Origin: Pseudomonas sp. RIT288
GTDB lineage: Bacteria > Pseudomonadota > Gammaproteobacteria > Pseudomonadales > Pseudomonadaceae
Assembly: GCF_000631985.1 (NCBI RefSeq)
Contig: NZ_JFYN01000012.1
Span: forward strand, 1 to 64,000
Length of the DNA: 64,000 nucleotides
Direction of reading: 5' to 3'
The notes below the pieces were generated by a model. The model saw only the letters and a list, made by a program, of their open reading frames with translations. It made no database searches and was not told the DNA's origin. Below, one piece after another: positions 24,634 through 34,617 of the stretch; position 1 is the stretch's first letter, and each line of letters begins with the position of its first letter. The position numbers were made by a program, and so were the translations under genes.

Positions 24634-26466
24634 TCAATCCCCCAACGCTTCCCCTTCACGCCGCGGATCCGCGCCACCTTCCAGCGAGGCTTTCCCTTGC
24701 GCATCCTTGACCCGCACGATCGCCTGCGTGCCGCTGGTCATGTCGATTTCATTCACCGCATGTCCTTTGTCTTTCAACGCTTGAATCAACGCCGGGCTGA
24801 ACTGGCCTTGTTCCAGTTCGGTCGGGCCGTTGCGGCTGCCGAAGTTGGGCAGGCTGATGGCGCTTTGCGGGTCGAGGCTCCAGTCGAGCAGGCCGACGGT
24901 GGTCTTGGCCACGTATTCGATGATCTGCGAACCGCCCGGCGAGCCGACGCTGGCGAGGAATTCGCCGCTGTTGCGATCGAAGATCAGGGTTGGCGCCATC
25001 GACGAGCGTGGGCGTTTGCCGGGTTCGACGCGGTTGGCGACTTTCTGCCCGTTCTCTTCGGGGATGAACGAGAAGTCGGTCATCTGGTTGTTCAGCAGAA
25101 AGCCCTGAACCATCAGGTGCGAGCCGAACGCCGCTTCGATGGTGGTGGTCATCGACACCGCGCCACCGAGGTCATCCACCGCCACGACTTGCGAGGTGGA
25201 GATGCGCAATGGCGAGCGATCCGGCGCGTAGGCCACCTGCACGCCCGGCGGTGTGCCCGGTTGGGCGCTGCCCATGCTGCGTTCGCCGATCAGGCTGGCG
25301 CGGCTGGCCAGATAGCCCGGGTCGACCAAGCCTTTGACCGGCACCGGGATGAAGTCGGTGTCGGCCACGTATTGCGCACGGTCGGCGTAGGCCAGGCGTT
25401 CGGCTTCGGCGATCAGGTGCACGGCTTGCGGTGCCGGTTCGATGCCGGCGGGTTTGTCGGTCTTTACCGGTTTGAGCGGCGTCAGCGACAGGCGCGGGTC
25501 GCGGCTTTCCAGCGCCTGCAAGGTGCCGAGAATCTGCGCCACGGCGATCCCGCCCGACGACGGCGGCGGCATGCCGCAGACCTGCCAGCGTTTGTAGTCG
25601 GTGCACAGCGGTGCGCGTTCCTTGGCCTGATAGCGCTGAAGATCATTCAGCGACAGGCTGCCGGGGTTGGCGTGGCCCTGCACTTTGGCGACGATCTCTT
25701 CGGCGATCGGGCCTTTGTACAACGCGTCAGGACCTTCGTTGGCGATGCGCTTGAGCACGGCGGCCAATGCCGGATTCTGCAGACGCGTGCCGACGGCTTT
25801 GACGCTGCCGTCGCGGTTGAGGAAGTAGGCGGCCATGTCTGGTGATTTACGGATCACCGGGTCGGATTCCAGCAGCGAATGCAGGCGCGGCGAAATCGCG
25901 AAGCCCTGCTCGGCGAGTTTGATCGCCGGCTCAAACAGCGTGGCCCACGGCAGCCGACCGTGTTGTTTGTGTGCCATTTCCAGTGCACGCAACACGCCCG
26001 GAGTGCCCACCGAGCGACCGCCGATCTGCGCCTGCGGGAACGGCATCGGTTTACCGTCGGCCTGCAGGAACAGCTTCTCGGTGGCACCGGCCGGCGCGGT
26101 TTCGCGACCGTCATAAGTGCGCACCTGTTTGCCGTCCCACAACACGATCATCGCGCCGCCACCGATCCCGGAGGATTGCGGCTCGACCAGGGTCAGCACT
26201 GCCTGCATGGCAATCGCCGCATCAATCGCCGAACCACCCTTGCGCAGCATCTCGCGCCCCGCTTCGGCGGCCAGCGGATTGGCGGCAGCGGCCATGTGTT
26301 TACTGGCGTGACGGGTTTGCAGATCGGTGCGGTAACCGGAAGCGGCTTCCGGCGCCAGCGGCAAGGTCGAGGAGGGCGGGGCGTTGCAGGCGGTGAGGGT
26401 CAGGGCGCTGATGATCAGCGTCAGGGCAGGCAGGCGAAAGCGGCTCAAGGGCAGGGCTGGAAACAC
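24634..26466 (-). CDS. ggt: gamma-glutamyltransferase (lipoprotein form)
   Basis: A 610-residue Ntn-hydrolase precursor that cleaves gamma-glutamyl bonds of glutathione in the periplasm. The start is GTG at 26466, with GGAGAG 6 bases upstream; 26 further codons are open but not protein-like. The N-terminus is a signal with lipobox LTAC (Cys27), implying membrane anchoring, unlike the soluble E. coli enzyme. EPQSSGIGGGAMIV (about 95-108) and PPPSSGGIAVAQIL are family hallmarks. The self-cleavage site is S-T424-S-Q, Thr424 aligning with the catalytic Thr391 of E. coli. C-terminal VGSPGGSQIIEYV is also conserved. Confidence 0.93.
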   Translation of the reverse strand: MFPALPLSRFRLPALTLIISALTLTACNAPPSSTLPLAPEAASGYRTDLQTRHASKHMAAAANPLAAEAGREMLRKGGSAIDAAIAMQAVLTLVEPQSSGIGGGAMIVLWDGKQVRTYDGRETAPAGATEKLFLQADGKPMPFPQAQIGGRSVGTPGVLRALEMAHKQHGRLPWATLFEPAIKLAEQGFAISPRLHSLLESDPVIRKSPDMAAYFLNRDGSVKAVGTRLQNPALAAVLKRIANEGPDALYKGPIAEEIVAKVQGHANPGSLSLNDLQRYQAKERAPLCTDYKRWQVCGMPPPSSGGIAVAQILGTLQALESRDPRLSLTPLKPVKTDKPAGIEPAPQAVHLIAEAERLAYADRAQYVADTDFIPVPVKGLVDPGYLASRASLIGERSMGSAQPGTPPGVQVAYAPDRSPLRISTSQVVAVDDLGGAVSMTTTIEAAFGSHLMVQGFLLNNQMTDFSFIPEENGQKVANRVEPGKRPRSSMAPTLIFDRNSGEFLASVGSPGGSQIIEYVAKTTVGLLDWSLDPQSAISLPNFGSRNGPTELEQGQFSPALIQALKDKGHAVNEIDMTSGTQAIVRVKDAQGKASLEGGADPRREGEALGD

Positions 26467-26613
26467 GTTGGGCTCTCCGTCCGTGGGGTGAAAGGTCTGA
26501 CGGACTTTATCGACCGGTCGGTCGCGACGCAAACCGGTGAGCATTTTTGTCTTTCTTTTCCGGGCGGATGTTCGCTAGGGTCAACCTCAATCGAACGACC
26601 GCAAACATCCCCC

Positions 26614-26704
26614 TGTAGGAGTGAGCCTGCTCGCGATGGCGTCATCACATTCAACATCCAAGTTGACTGACCCACCGCTATCGCGGGCAGGCTCATTCCT
26701 ACAA
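26614..26704. repeat. REP-type inverted pair, family A (copy 3)
   Basis: Arms TGTAGGAGTGAGCCTGCTCG and the inverse CGGGCAGGCTCATTCCTACA, between the divergently oriented ggt and DUF2817 genes. The remaining ~180 bases of this gap show nothing I can name. Confidence 0.82.
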
Positions 26705-26736
26705 AGGTCAAGCCATAAAAATCACAAGAGGCCGAC

Positions 26737-27844
26737 ATGCACAGCGAGTTTCCCACCGAGTCCAGTTACCGCGATCAACGCGAACAGTTTCTGACCGCCG
26801 CCCAAACTGCCGGAGCCACGCTCACCTCCTACGCACATCCGCGTTGCGGCCCTTTTGGCGAACCGCTGTGATGTCGCGGTGCTCGGTGATCCGCAGGCAA
26901 AGCGCCGGCTGGTGGCGCTCAGCGGCACTCACGGGGTCGAGGGCTATTACGGTTCGGATTGCCAGATCGAATGGCTAAAGACCTTCGTGCCCGGTTCGCT
27001 GCCCAAGGATGTCGCGGTAGTGATGATCCACCTGATCAATCCATGGGGCACCGCGTGGCTGCGCCGGGTCAACGAAGACAACATCGATCTCAACCGCAAT
27101 CACCTGGATTTCACCGCCCCGTTGCCGGATAACCGCGCCTACGCCACGCTGCACGAGATCTACGCCTGCACCGATTTGCATGGCCCCGAGCGTAAGCGCA
27201 CCGATGCCTTGCTCGACACGCAGATTGCCGAACACGGCTGGCCGGCGGTGATGTCAATTGTCGAGGGCGGTCAGCACAGCCATCCCGATGGATTGTTTTA
27301 CGGTGGCCGCGCGCCGAGTTGGTCGAATCGCACGTTGCACCAGATCATCGACGCACATGTGGCTGGCGCTGAAACCGTAATGTGCTTCGACCTGCACACC
27401 GGCGCCGGTGAATACGGTCATCCGATGTTGCTGACCATCACCCAGGCGCCTTACCCGGCACTCGCGCAGGCGCAATCGATCTACGGCCCATGGCTTTACA
27501 CCTTGCACACTGGCGCCGAAACGTTGAGTGAGACCGGTGTCGCGGCGACGGCTACCGGCTACACCTCACAGGCATTGCTCAATGCGTCGCCGGGCATGCA
27601 ATTGATGCCATTCGTGATCGAATGCGGAACGTATCCGGGGCCGGAGGTGCATCGTTATTTGCGCGATGACCATTGGCTCCATCTGCATGGCGATCCGCTG
27701 GATGCGACGGGGCGGGGGATCAAGTTGAAGTTGTTGGAACAGTTCTATCCGGCGGATCCGGACTGGCGAGCGATGGTTGGGTTGCGCACTCGGCAGATCT
27801 GGGCGAAGGGGTTGATGGCCCTGTCGGCAGAGCAGCCTGAATAG
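26737..27844 (+). pseudogene. DUF2817 (M14-like) hydrolase, frameshifted near the N-terminus
   Basis: From the ATG at 26737 the frame encodes MHSEFPTESSYRDQREQFLT ... FGEPL and then hits TGA at 26868. The rest of the family protein continues in another frame (DVAVLGDPQAKRRLVALSGT onward) to 27844. The shift equals a loss of 2 or 5 bases, or a gain of one, at about 26868-26871. The downstream part keeps the zinc-peptidase-like motifs SGTHGVEGY and FDLHTGAGEYGHP and the FVIECGTY segment. A TTG at 26855 could restart translation and give 329 residues lacking the first ~40. It is either a recent inactivation or a sequencing slip. Confidence 0.75.
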
Positions 27845-27858
27845 GTCAGGCCTGGCAG

Positions 27859-27963
27859 TGTGGTGAGGGGATTTATCCCCGATGGACTGCGTAGCAGTCC
27901 CATTCGGTTTTAATGGGGAAAAGGGCGCTGCGCACCCTATCGGGGATAAATCCCCTCGCCACA
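27859..27963. repeat. inverted repeat, family C
   Basis: Arms TGTGGTGAGGGGATTTATCC and the inverse near 27940-27963, enclosing two smaller palindromes (ACTGCGTAGCAGT and GGGCGCTGCGCACCC). It is a third kind of Pseudomonas intergenic palindrome, present once here, between the DUF2817 remnant and the tRNA terminator. Confidence 0.8.
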
Positions 27964-27967
27964 GGCA

Positions 27968-28002
27968 TAAAAAAACGGCCTACCTTTCGGTAAGCCGTTT
28001 TT
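27968..28002 (-). terminator. terminator of the tRNA-Met gene
   Basis: Minus-strand stem AAACGGCTTACC / GGTAGGCCGTTT with a small loop and a run of T, beginning 7 bases after the tRNA 3' end. Confidence 0.9.
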
Positions 28003-28008
28003 AGTACT

Positions 28009-28085
28009 TGGTGGCTACACAGGGACTTGAACCCCGGACCCCAGCATTATGAATGCTATGCTCTAACCAACTGAGCTATGTAGCC
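28009..28085 (-). tRNA. tRNA-Met (CAT), elongator
   Basis: A 77-nt tRNA read on the minus strand, starting GGCTACATAGCTCAGTTGG and ending TGTAGCCACCA with the CCA encoded. The acceptor arms GGCTACA/TGTAGCC pair fully. The anticodon loop is TTCATAA, anticodon CAT. The first pair is G-C and the anticodon stem lacks the three G-C pairs of the initiator, so it is the elongator form. Confidence 0.96.
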
Positions 28086-28200
28086 AAGTGGCGCGCATTA
28101 TTCCCCTGAAATAGAAAAGCGTCAAGCGTAAATTTAAAATATTTCTTCTTATTTTCAACCGCTTATCCTCCGACCCCGGAAATCGGGGCTGGGCAGGGCG

Positions 28201-30258
28201 TCAACGCAGCTGGAATCTCGCGGTATTGGCACTCAACGCATGGCTGCCCTGGCTCAGCGTGTCCGCTGCGAGGTTCACCGCCCGCGCACCTTCAAGCAAA
28301 CGCATCGCCGCCTGATCGACCTGCTGGATATTGCCGCTGACTTCATCGGCGGTGCTCGCCTGTTCTTCCACGGCGGTGGCGATTTGCGCGAGGGTATCAG
28401 TGACACTCTGCACCGCGCTGGCGATTTCGCCGAGACGCTCACCGAGACCGGTCACGGCTTCGGCATCCGATTGCGCCTGGCCGCATGCGGCTTCCATCAG
28501 ACTGACCGCTTCGTTGACCGTGGCGCGCAGGCTATCGACTGTGCCGGCGATCTGCGCGGTCGATGACTGGGTGCGCTGCGACAGGCTGCGCACTTCATCG
28601 GCGACCACGGCAAAGCCGCGTCCCTGTTCGCCGGCGCGTGCCGCCTCGATCGCAGCGTTGAGCGCCAGCAGGTTGGTCTGCTCGGCGACGCCACGAATGG
28701 TGTCGACCACCAGTTGAATCTGCTGGCCTTGCTCGCTGACTCGACCGAGTGCGGCGGCGGTGTCGTTCAGGCGCTGATTGAGCTGCTGAATGCTGGCCGT
28801 GGTGCGCTGGCTGTCGCGGCTGCTGTCGGCGGCGATGCGCCGGGTGTGCTGGGCGCTGTCGGAGGCCTGTTCGCAACTTTGCGCCACACCCTGTGAAGTG
28901 GCGGCCAGTTGCGTGGCGGCAGCGGCAATCTGGCTGATCTGCAGCTGCTGCGCTTCGACTTCGCTGAGTGCACCGCTGGAATGATCGTTGAGACTGCGCA
29001 CCGCGTGGCTCAGTTGCGAGGTTTCGTGATCGACCCCAAGCATGCTGGTGCGCAGTTGCACGACGGCGACGTTGAGTGCGGTGCTGATCGCCGCCAGTTC
29101 ATCGCGGCCCACCACCGGCACTTGCAGGCTGAGATTGCCGTCACGCAGGGCTTCGGCCAGAAGAGTAATGCCGCTGGCGCTGCGCCGGATCGAAGCCTGC
29201 AGACAGACGAACAGGTACAGCGCCGCCAGCAGCAGGCAACCGAAGATCGCCGCGACCATGATGAACTGGCGAATCGCCGAAGCGTGATAGGCGTCCAGAC
29301 GCTGATCCAGCGACAGCAGCGATTGCTGGCGCAACGATGCAAGATCGCTCAGCAGGGCGTCGAGGCTGCGTTCGAAGTCTTCAGGTTTGAGCGTAATGCT
29401 GCCGCCGAATACGCCGTCATCCAGCACCTTAAGACCAGCGTCCAGGCGCTTCAGACTGTCGTGGTACTGAGCGGCCCAGGTTTGCAGATCGCTCGGCAGA
29501 CGCGCTTCGAGCAGACCTGCCGTTTTGACAAGCTGTTCGCGGGCGTCGCCGATGCGGCCACGCAGATCGCGCAGCTGCAAGCGACTCTGCAAAGTGAACT
29601 GCCCCGAGACCACCGAAGCCTGGCCGACCGCCGCCAGGCGACCCACCCGCTCGATCAGATCCGGTGCGTGCTGCGTAGAGATCTGCGTCAGCAGATAGGT
29701 TTCCAGCCATGGCGCCAGCGTCAAGCGGTTGTCCATGACGATTTGCTCGCGCAAGGCTTGCAGGGCGCTGAGGGCGTTGGTGAAACGGTCGTAACCGTCC
29801 GGCCACCAGCCGACGCTGCTCAGGCTTTTCGAATCCAGACCGCCGAGCGCGGTTTGCAGGGCTTGATAGCGGGCGAGGGTTTCGCCTTCGGCGCCTTCCT
29901 TGTTCAGGGCGTTGCCCAGATCGCTGGTGGCTTGCTGGACGGCCGGTTGTACGGCGTCAAACGCAGCCATGGCGGCGAGGGTGGCCGGGGTCGGCTGGCG
30001 ATTGGTTTCGGTGGCGCGCCAACGGGCGGCGCGGTCGCGTTGGGCGGCGAGCAGGTTGTCCAGCGCATCGAGGCTGAGCAATTGGCGCACGCCGGCACGC
30101 TCGCCGGAAATCAGATTGAGCTTGTCGCGATAGTCCTGGCCGATCATCAACAGGCTGGCGGCCAACGGCAGAATGAACAGCAGAAACAACAGCTGGAATT
30201 TACCCGCGAATCCAAACCGCCCCAGCAATTTGATCCCCGGTGACAAGAAAGCCTGCAT
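28201..30258 (-). CDS. transmembrane methyl-accepting chemotaxis protein
   Basis: A 685-residue chemoreceptor. Membrane helix 1 lies at about residues 20-40 and helix 2 at about 332-354, leaving a large helical periplasmic sensor domain of about 290 residues. HAMP-like sequence follows (about 355-410), then the signalling domain with the conserved tip [20 protein letters not shown]. No ligand motif is identifiable by eye; the helical sensor could be of HBM or nitrate-sensor-like type. It stands alone with a 425-base upstream gap (30259-30683) that contains only a REP-type repeat. Confidence 0.9.
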   Translation of the reverse strand: MQAFLSPGIKLLGRFGFAGKFQLLFLLFILPLAASLLMIGQDYRDKLNLISGERAGVRQLLSLDALDNLLAAQRDRAARWRATETNRQPTPATLAAMAAFDAVQPAVQQATSDLGNALNKEGAEGETLARYQALQTALGGLDSKSLSSVGWWPDGYDRFTNALSALQALREQIVMDNRLTLAPWLETYLLTQISTQHAPDLIERVGRLAAVGQASVVSGQFTLQSRLQLRDLRGRIGDAREQLVKTAGLLEARLPSDLQTWAAQYHDSLKRLDAGLKVLDDGVFGGSITLKPEDFERSLDALLSDLASLRQQSLLSLDQRLDAYHASAIRQFIMVAAIFGCLLLAALYLFVCLQASIRRSASGITLLAEALRDGNLSLQVPVVGRDELAAISTALNVAVVQLRTSMLGVDHETSQLSHAVRSLNDHSSGALSEVEAQQLQISQIAAAATQLAATSQGVAQSCEQASDSAQHTRRIAADSSRDSQRTTASIQQLNQRLNDTAAALGRVSEQGQQIQLVVDTIRGVAEQTNLLALNAAIEAARAGEQGRGFAVVADEVRSLSQRTQSSTAQIAGTVDSLRATVNEAVSLMEAACGQAQSDAEAVTGLGERLGEIASAVQSVTDTLAQIATAVEEQASTADEVSGNIQQVDQAAMRLLEGARAVNLAADTLSQGSHALSANTARFQLR

Positions 30259-30482
30259 GCCTCATGACTCCTCTGGACACCACGCACCAATGGCGTGCAT
30301 CGCGGTCGTGCGACCTTGATGTCGTGCCCTGCTAAAAGGCCTCGAAAGTTCACCCTCGCCCGCTCTGTAGGCCGGCTCTGTAGCGAAACTTCCCATTCTC
30401 GGCGACCTTTGTAAGGCCACCGCGTTCGAGGGAAGTAGCAAGGCAAGATTCAGACCATGGCGTTGCGCTATCACCCTTCTCC

Positions 30483-30569
30483 CTGTAGGAGCTGCCGCAG
30501 GCTGCGATCTTTTGATCTTGCCCTTTAAAAACAAAATCAAAAGATCGCAGCCTGCGGCAACTCCTACAG
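30483..30569. repeat. REP-type inverted pair, family B (copy 3)
   Basis: Arms CTGTAGGAGCTGCCGCAGGC...GATCTTTTGAT and the inverse ending in CTCCTACAG. It lies in the gap between the divergent chemoreceptor and fsr genes. Confidence 0.87.
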
Positions 30570-30683
30570 GATCAGGTCGCTCGGTTGGTTAGTTAGCTGG
30601 CTAAGGGGATGGCGCTGGCGCACCGAAAAATGGCACATTGACGCACCTGCCTGCGTGCACCCATCTGCTGTACGGAAACTTTC

Positions 30684-31901
30684 ATGGCTATCAGCAACGC
30701 TCAGACCGCCGCTGCCTCGGCGTCCGCTCCTCCCCAAAGCAGCCCGTTGGTGATGCGTATCATCGGCGCGGTGGCGCTGGCGCATTTGATCAACGACCTG
30801 ATTCAGTCGGTGCTGCCGTCGATTTATCCGATGCTCAAAGCCAATTACGGCCTGACGTTTACTCAGGTCGGCCTGATCACGCTGACCTTCCAATTGACCG
30901 CGTCGCTGTTGCAGCCGTGGGTCGGTTACCACACTGACCGCCATCCGAAACCGTGGCTGTTGCCGGCGGGTTCGATCTGCACGCTGATTGGCATCGTGAT
31001 GATGTCAGTGGTCGGCAGTTTCCCGTTGATTCTGCTGGCGGCGGCGCTGATCGGTATCGGTTCGTCGACTTTCCACCCCGAGGCTTCGCGGATCGCCCGG
31101 TTGGCTTCGGGCGGACGCTTTGGTCTGGCGCAGTCGACTTTCCAGGTCGGCGGTAACGCCGGTTCTGCGTTCGGCCCACTGCTGGCGGCGGCGATCATCA
31201 TTCCGTTCGGTCAGGGCAACGTGGCGTGGTTCGGTCTGTTCGCAGTGTTTGCGCTGTTCGTGCTGTACCGCATCAGCCGCTGGTACGCCCATCACCTCAA
31301 CCTGTTCAAACTCAAGGCCGGCCAGGCGGCGACTCATGGGCTGTCGAAGGGCAGGGTGACGAGTGCGTTGGTGGTGCTCGGGCTGTTGGTGTTCTCCAAG
31401 TATTTCTACATGGCCAGCCTCACCAGCTATTTCACCTTCTACCTGATCGAGAAGTTCGACCTGTCGGTGGCCAGCTCGCAACTGCATCTGTTCCTGTTTC
31501 TCGGTGCGGTGGCGGCGGGGACGTTCTTCGGCGGGCCGATTGGCGACAAGATCGGGCGTAAGGCGGTGATCTGGTTTTCGATCCTCGGCGTGGCACCGTT
31601 CACGTTGCTGATGCCGCACGTCGATCTGTTCTGGACGACCGTCCTCAGCGTGGTGATCGGCTTTATCCTCGCTTCGGCGTTTTCGGCGATTGTGGTGTAT
31701 GCGCAGGAGCTGGTGCCGGGTAACGTCGGGATGATTGCCGGGGTGTTCTTTGGCTTGATGTTTGGTTTCGGCGGGATTGGTGCGGCGTTGCTGGGGCATC
31801 TGGCGGATATACACGGGATCGAGTACGTGTACTTCCTGTGTTCGTTTTTGCCGTTGTTTGGCGTGCTGGCAATCTTCTTGCCGCGCACCAAAAAGGCCTG
31901 A
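30684..31901 (+). CDS. fsr: fosmidomycin-resistance-type MFS exporter
   Basis: A 405-residue MFS transporter closely resembling E. coli Fsr through most of its length. Shared features include HLINDLIQSVLPSIYPML, GLITLTFQLTASLLQP, GIGSSTFHPEASRIARLASG, FSKYFYMASLTSYFTFYLI, GPIGDKIGRKAVIW and FILASAFSAIVVYAQEL. Fsr exports fosmidomycin, an inhibitor of the isoprenoid enzyme Dxr. The natural substrate is unknown. The gene is convergent with ychF and ends before a shared terminator. Confidence 0.93.
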   Translation: MAISNAQTAAASASAPPQSSPLVMRIIGAVALAHLINDLIQSVLPSIYPMLKANYGLTFTQVGLITLTFQLTASLLQPWVGYHTDRHPKPWLLPAGSICTLIGIVMMSVVGSFPLILLAAALIGIGSSTFHPEASRIARLASGGRFGLAQSTFQVGGNAGSAFGPLLAAAIIIPFGQGNVAWFGLFAVFALFVLYRISRWYAHHLNLFKLKAGQAATHGLSKGRVTSALVVLGLLVFSKYFYMASLTSYFTFYLIEKFDLSVASSQLHLFLFLGAVAAGTFFGGPIGDKIGRKAVIWFSILGVAPFTLLMPHVDLFWTTVLSVVIGFILASAFSAIVVYAQELVPGNVGMIAGVFFGLMFGFGGIGAALLGHLADIHGIEYVYFLCSFLPLFGVLAIFLPRTKKA

Positions 31902-31952
31902 CCCCACACCCTTTCAATTGTAGGAGTGTGTTTGGCCTTAAATTTCAGGCAC

Positions 31953-31983
31953 AAAAAAGCCGCGTATCAAACGCGGCTTTTTC
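31953..31983. terminator. bidirectional terminator between fsr and ychF
   Basis: Stem AAAAAGCCGCG / CGCGGCTTTTT with an A-rich left and T-rich right flank, usable from both converging transcripts. Confidence 0.92.
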
Positions 31984-31996
31984 TTGGGCGTGTCGC

Positions 31997-33097
31997 TTAC
32001 ACGTTGAAGCGGAAGTGCATCACGTCGCCGTCTTTGACGATGTAGTCCTTGCCTTCCAGGCGCCATTTACCGGCTTCCTTGGTACCGGCTTCGCCCTTGT
32101 ACTGGATGAAGTCGTTATAGGCGATGACTTCGGCGCGGATGAAGCCTTTTTCGAAGTCGGTGTGGATCACGCCAGCAGCTTGTGGTGCGGTGGCACCGAC
32201 GCGGACGGTCCAGGCGCGGACTTCTTCGACACCGGCGGTGAAGTAGGTCTGCAGGTGCAGCATTTCGTAACCGGCGCGGATCACGCGGTTCAGACCAGGC
32301 TCTTCCAGGCCCAGGGCCTCGAGGAACATGTCTTTCTCTTCGCCGTCGTCGAGCTCGGCGATTTCCGCTTCGATCTTGTTGCAGACCGGAACAACCATGG
32401 CGCCTTCTTCTTCGGCGATGGCCTTGACCACGTCCAGGTGCGGGTTGTTCTCGAAACCGTCTTCAGCGACGTTGGCGATGTACATGACCGGTTTGGTGGT
32501 CAGCAGGTGGAAGCCCTTGATCACCGACTTTTCGTCAGCGCTCATGTTCTTCATCAGGCTGCGCGCAGGCTTGGCTTCGGTGAAGTGCGCGATCAACTGC
32601 TCCAGCAGAGCTTTCTGAACGACTGCGTCCTTGTCACCGCCCTTGGCGTTGCGCGCAACTTTCTGCAGTTGCTTCTCGCAGCTGTCGAGGTCGGCGAAGA
32701 TCAGTTCCAGGTCGATGATTTCGATGTCGCGCTTCGGGTCGACGCTGTTGGACACGTGAATCACGTTGTCGTCTTCGAAGCAGCGCACCACGTGAGCGAT
32801 GGCGTCGGTTTCGCGGATGTTGGCCAGGAACTTGTTGCCCAGACCTTCACCTTTCGAGGCGCCGGCCACCAGGCCTGCGATGTCGACGAATTCCATGGTG
32901 GTCGGCAGGATGCGCTTCGGATTGACGATGGCCGCCAGGGCTTCCAGGCGCGGATCCGGCATCGGCACGATGCCGCTGTTCGGCTCGATGGTGCAGAAGG
33001 GGAAGTTCTCGGCCGCGATACCGGATTTGGTCAGGGCGTTGAACAGGGTGGACTTGCCGACGTTAGGCAGGCCGACGATGCCGCAATTGAATCCCAT
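31997..33097 (-). CDS. ychF: redox-regulated ribosome-associated ATPase YchF
   Basis: A 366-residue Obg/YchF-family P-loop protein. Walker A is G9-LPNVGKS, the G3 motif is DIAGLV, and the usual NKxD specificity motif is replaced by NVAE, as expected for YchF, which prefers ATP over GTP. The C-terminal TGS domain contains the [13 protein letters not shown] and [12 protein letters not shown] segments. It is thought to act in translation and the oxidative-stress response. It follows pth at 22 bases on the same strand, the conserved rplY-pth-ychF order. Confidence 0.96.
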   Translation of the reverse strand: MGFNCGIVGLPNVGKSTLFNALTKSGIAAENFPFCTIEPNSGIVPMPDPRLEALAAIVNPKRILPTTMEFVDIAGLVAGASKGEGLGNKFLANIRETDAIAHVVRCFEDDNVIHVSNSVDPKRDIEIIDLELIFADLDSCEKQLQKVARNAKGGDKDAVVQKALLEQLIAHFTEAKPARSLMKNMSADEKSVIKGFHLLTTKPVMYIANVAEDGFENNPHLDVVKAIAEEEGAMVVPVCNKIEAEIAELDDGEEKDMFLEALGLEEPGLNRVIRAGYEMLHLQTYFTAGVEEVRAWTVRVGATAPQAAGVIHTDFEKGFIRAEVIAYNDFIQYKGEAGTKEAGKWRLEGKDYIVKDGDVMHFRFNV

Positions 33098-33119
33098 GGT
33101 GTTTCCCCTCGGATTAGAG

Positions 33120-33704
33120 TCAGGCCTTCTGGCTGTGCAGGTTTTTCATCGCGCGGTTCCATTCACCGGCGAGGATATCCGGCAGCACGCCGAGGGCAAA
33201 GTCGATGCTGGCATCGAGTTTTTCCTGTTCGGCGCGTGGCGCACGACCCAGGACGAAATTTGAAACCATACTGGCGACGCCCGGGTGGCCGATGCCAAGC
33301 CGCAGGCGGTAGAAAGTATTCTGATTGCCCAGTTGCGCGATGATGTCGCGCAACCCGTTGTGACCGCCATGGCCGCCGCCTTGCTTGAGCTTGGCGACGC
33401 CCGGAGGCAGGTCGAGTTCGTCATGCGCCACCAGGATTTCTTCAGGCTTGATGCGAAAGAAACCGGCGAGTGCCGCCACGGCCTGGCCGCTGCGGTTCAT
33501 GTAGGTGGTGGGAATCAGCAGGCGAACATCCTGACCCTGATGCGAGTAGCGCCCGGTCAGGCCGAAATATTTGCGATCGGCCACAAGGTTGACACCTTGC
33601 GCGGCGGCGATGCGCTCAACAAAAAGGGCCCCTGCGTTATGCCGGGTCTGTTCGTATTCAGCGCCTGGATTTCCCAGGCCAACGATCAGTTTGATGGCAG
33701 TCAC
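33120..33704 (-). CDS. pth: peptidyl-tRNA hydrolase
   Basis: A 194-residue Pth that frees tRNA from peptidyl-tRNA dropped by ribosomes. The family signature [19 protein letters not shown] has the catalytic His22 and Asn12. TYMNRSG (Asn70) and HDELDLPPG (Asp95) are the other substrate-binding elements. It lies between rplY and ychF. The 169-base gap to rplY holds a hairpin (about 33845-33872, TTTCACTC/GAGTGAAA) but no other gene. Confidence 0.97.
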   Translation of the reverse strand: MTAIKLIVGLGNPGAEYEQTRHNAGALFVERIAAAQGVNLVADRKYFGLTGRYSHQGQDVRLLIPTTYMNRSGQAVAALAGFFRIKPEEILVAHDELDLPPGVAKLKQGGGHGGHNGLRDIIAQLGNQNTFYRLRLGIGHPGVASMVSNFVLGRAPRAEQEKLDASIDFALGVLPDILAGEWNRAMKNLHSQKA

Positions 33705-33873
33705 GATAGGGGCCCTTCCTTGGAGTGGTGGTTAACATCGCCGCGATCAGTGAAGGCGGCGAAAGTGGACGAAAATTGCTCATTTACCATGAATGTAAAC
33801 TCCGCGTTCTCGCCCGCTTTCTCGCTACGTTCCAGTCCGCGATGTTTCACTCACTCCGACGAACAGAGTGAAA

Positions 33874-34476
33874 TTACTCTGCTGCGCCTTCTTCGGTAGC
33901 TTCTGGAGCAACACGTGGAGCGTGGACGTTGGCTACTGCCTTGTCATCGCCGTGTGCCAGAGCAACGAACTCGACACCTTTAGGAGCTTTGAGGTCCGAC
34001 AGGTGAACGATGGTGCCGATTTCAGCGTTAGCCAGGTCGACTTCGATGAACTCAGGCAGGTCTTTTGGCAGGCAGGAAACTTCGATCTCGGCAACAACGT
34101 GCGAGATTTCGCCGCCTTTCTTCACTGGAGCAGCTTCGTTGATGAAGTGCACAGGAACGATAGCGGTCAGTTTCTGGCCAGCTACAACGCGTACGAAGTC
34201 AGCGTGCATCACGTGGCCTTTGGCCGGGTGACGTTGCAGAGCTTTGATGACGACGTTTTGTTTCTTGCCACCAACGTTCAGCTCGATGATGTGGCTGTAA
34301 GCCGCTTCGTTTTCGAGCAGTTTGGCAACTTCTTTGGCCAGCATGCTGATGGATTCAGGGGCTTTGTCGCCACCGTAAACAACAGCTGGAACCAGAGCGG
34401 CGAGACGACGCAGGCGGCGGCTCGCACCTTTCCCCAGGTCGGAACGCACTTCAGCATTCAGAGTAAAATCGTTCAT
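33874..34476 (-). CDS. rplY: 50S ribosomal protein L25 (CTC form)
   Basis: A 200-residue bL25 of the longer general-stress (CTC) type: an N-terminal 5S rRNA-binding domain ([20 protein letters not shown], about 2-95) and a C-terminal beta domain ending in an acidic tail. The frame is open to 34590, but the ATG at 34476 has GGAG 8 bases before it and gives the family N-terminus. The upstream extension runs through the prs terminator and is not coding. It sits between prs and pth in the usual operon order. Confidence 0.96.
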   Translation of the reverse strand: MNDFTLNAEVRSDLGKGASRRLRRLAALVPAVVYGGDKAPESISMLAKEVAKLLENEAAYSHIIELNVGGKKQNVVIKALQRHPAKGHVMHADFVRVVAGQKLTAIVPVHFINEAAPVKKGGEISHVVAEIEVSCLPKDLPEFIEVDLANAEIGTIVHLSDLKAPKGVEFVALAHGDDKAVANVHAPRVAPEATEEGAAE

Positions 34477-34540
34477 TTTGTATCTCCAAAATAGCCATGA
34501 CCGAGTGGCGTTTGCGACCAGCGCCAAACACGGTATGGGC

Positions 34541-34583
34541 AAAAAAGCCCCGCCCCGACAGGAATGCCGGGGCGGGGCGCTTT
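34541..34583 (-). terminator. terminator between prs and rplY
   Basis: Minus-strand stem GCGCCCCGCCCCGGCATT with the matching GTCGGGGCGGGGCTTTTTT and a run of six T. It separates prs from rplY, so rplY-pth-ychF probably has its own promoter in the 65 bases before the rplY start or depends on read-through. Confidence 0.88.
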
Positions 34584-34617
34584 TCGTCAACGAGACATTT
34601 CGAGAAGGGCAGGGCCC

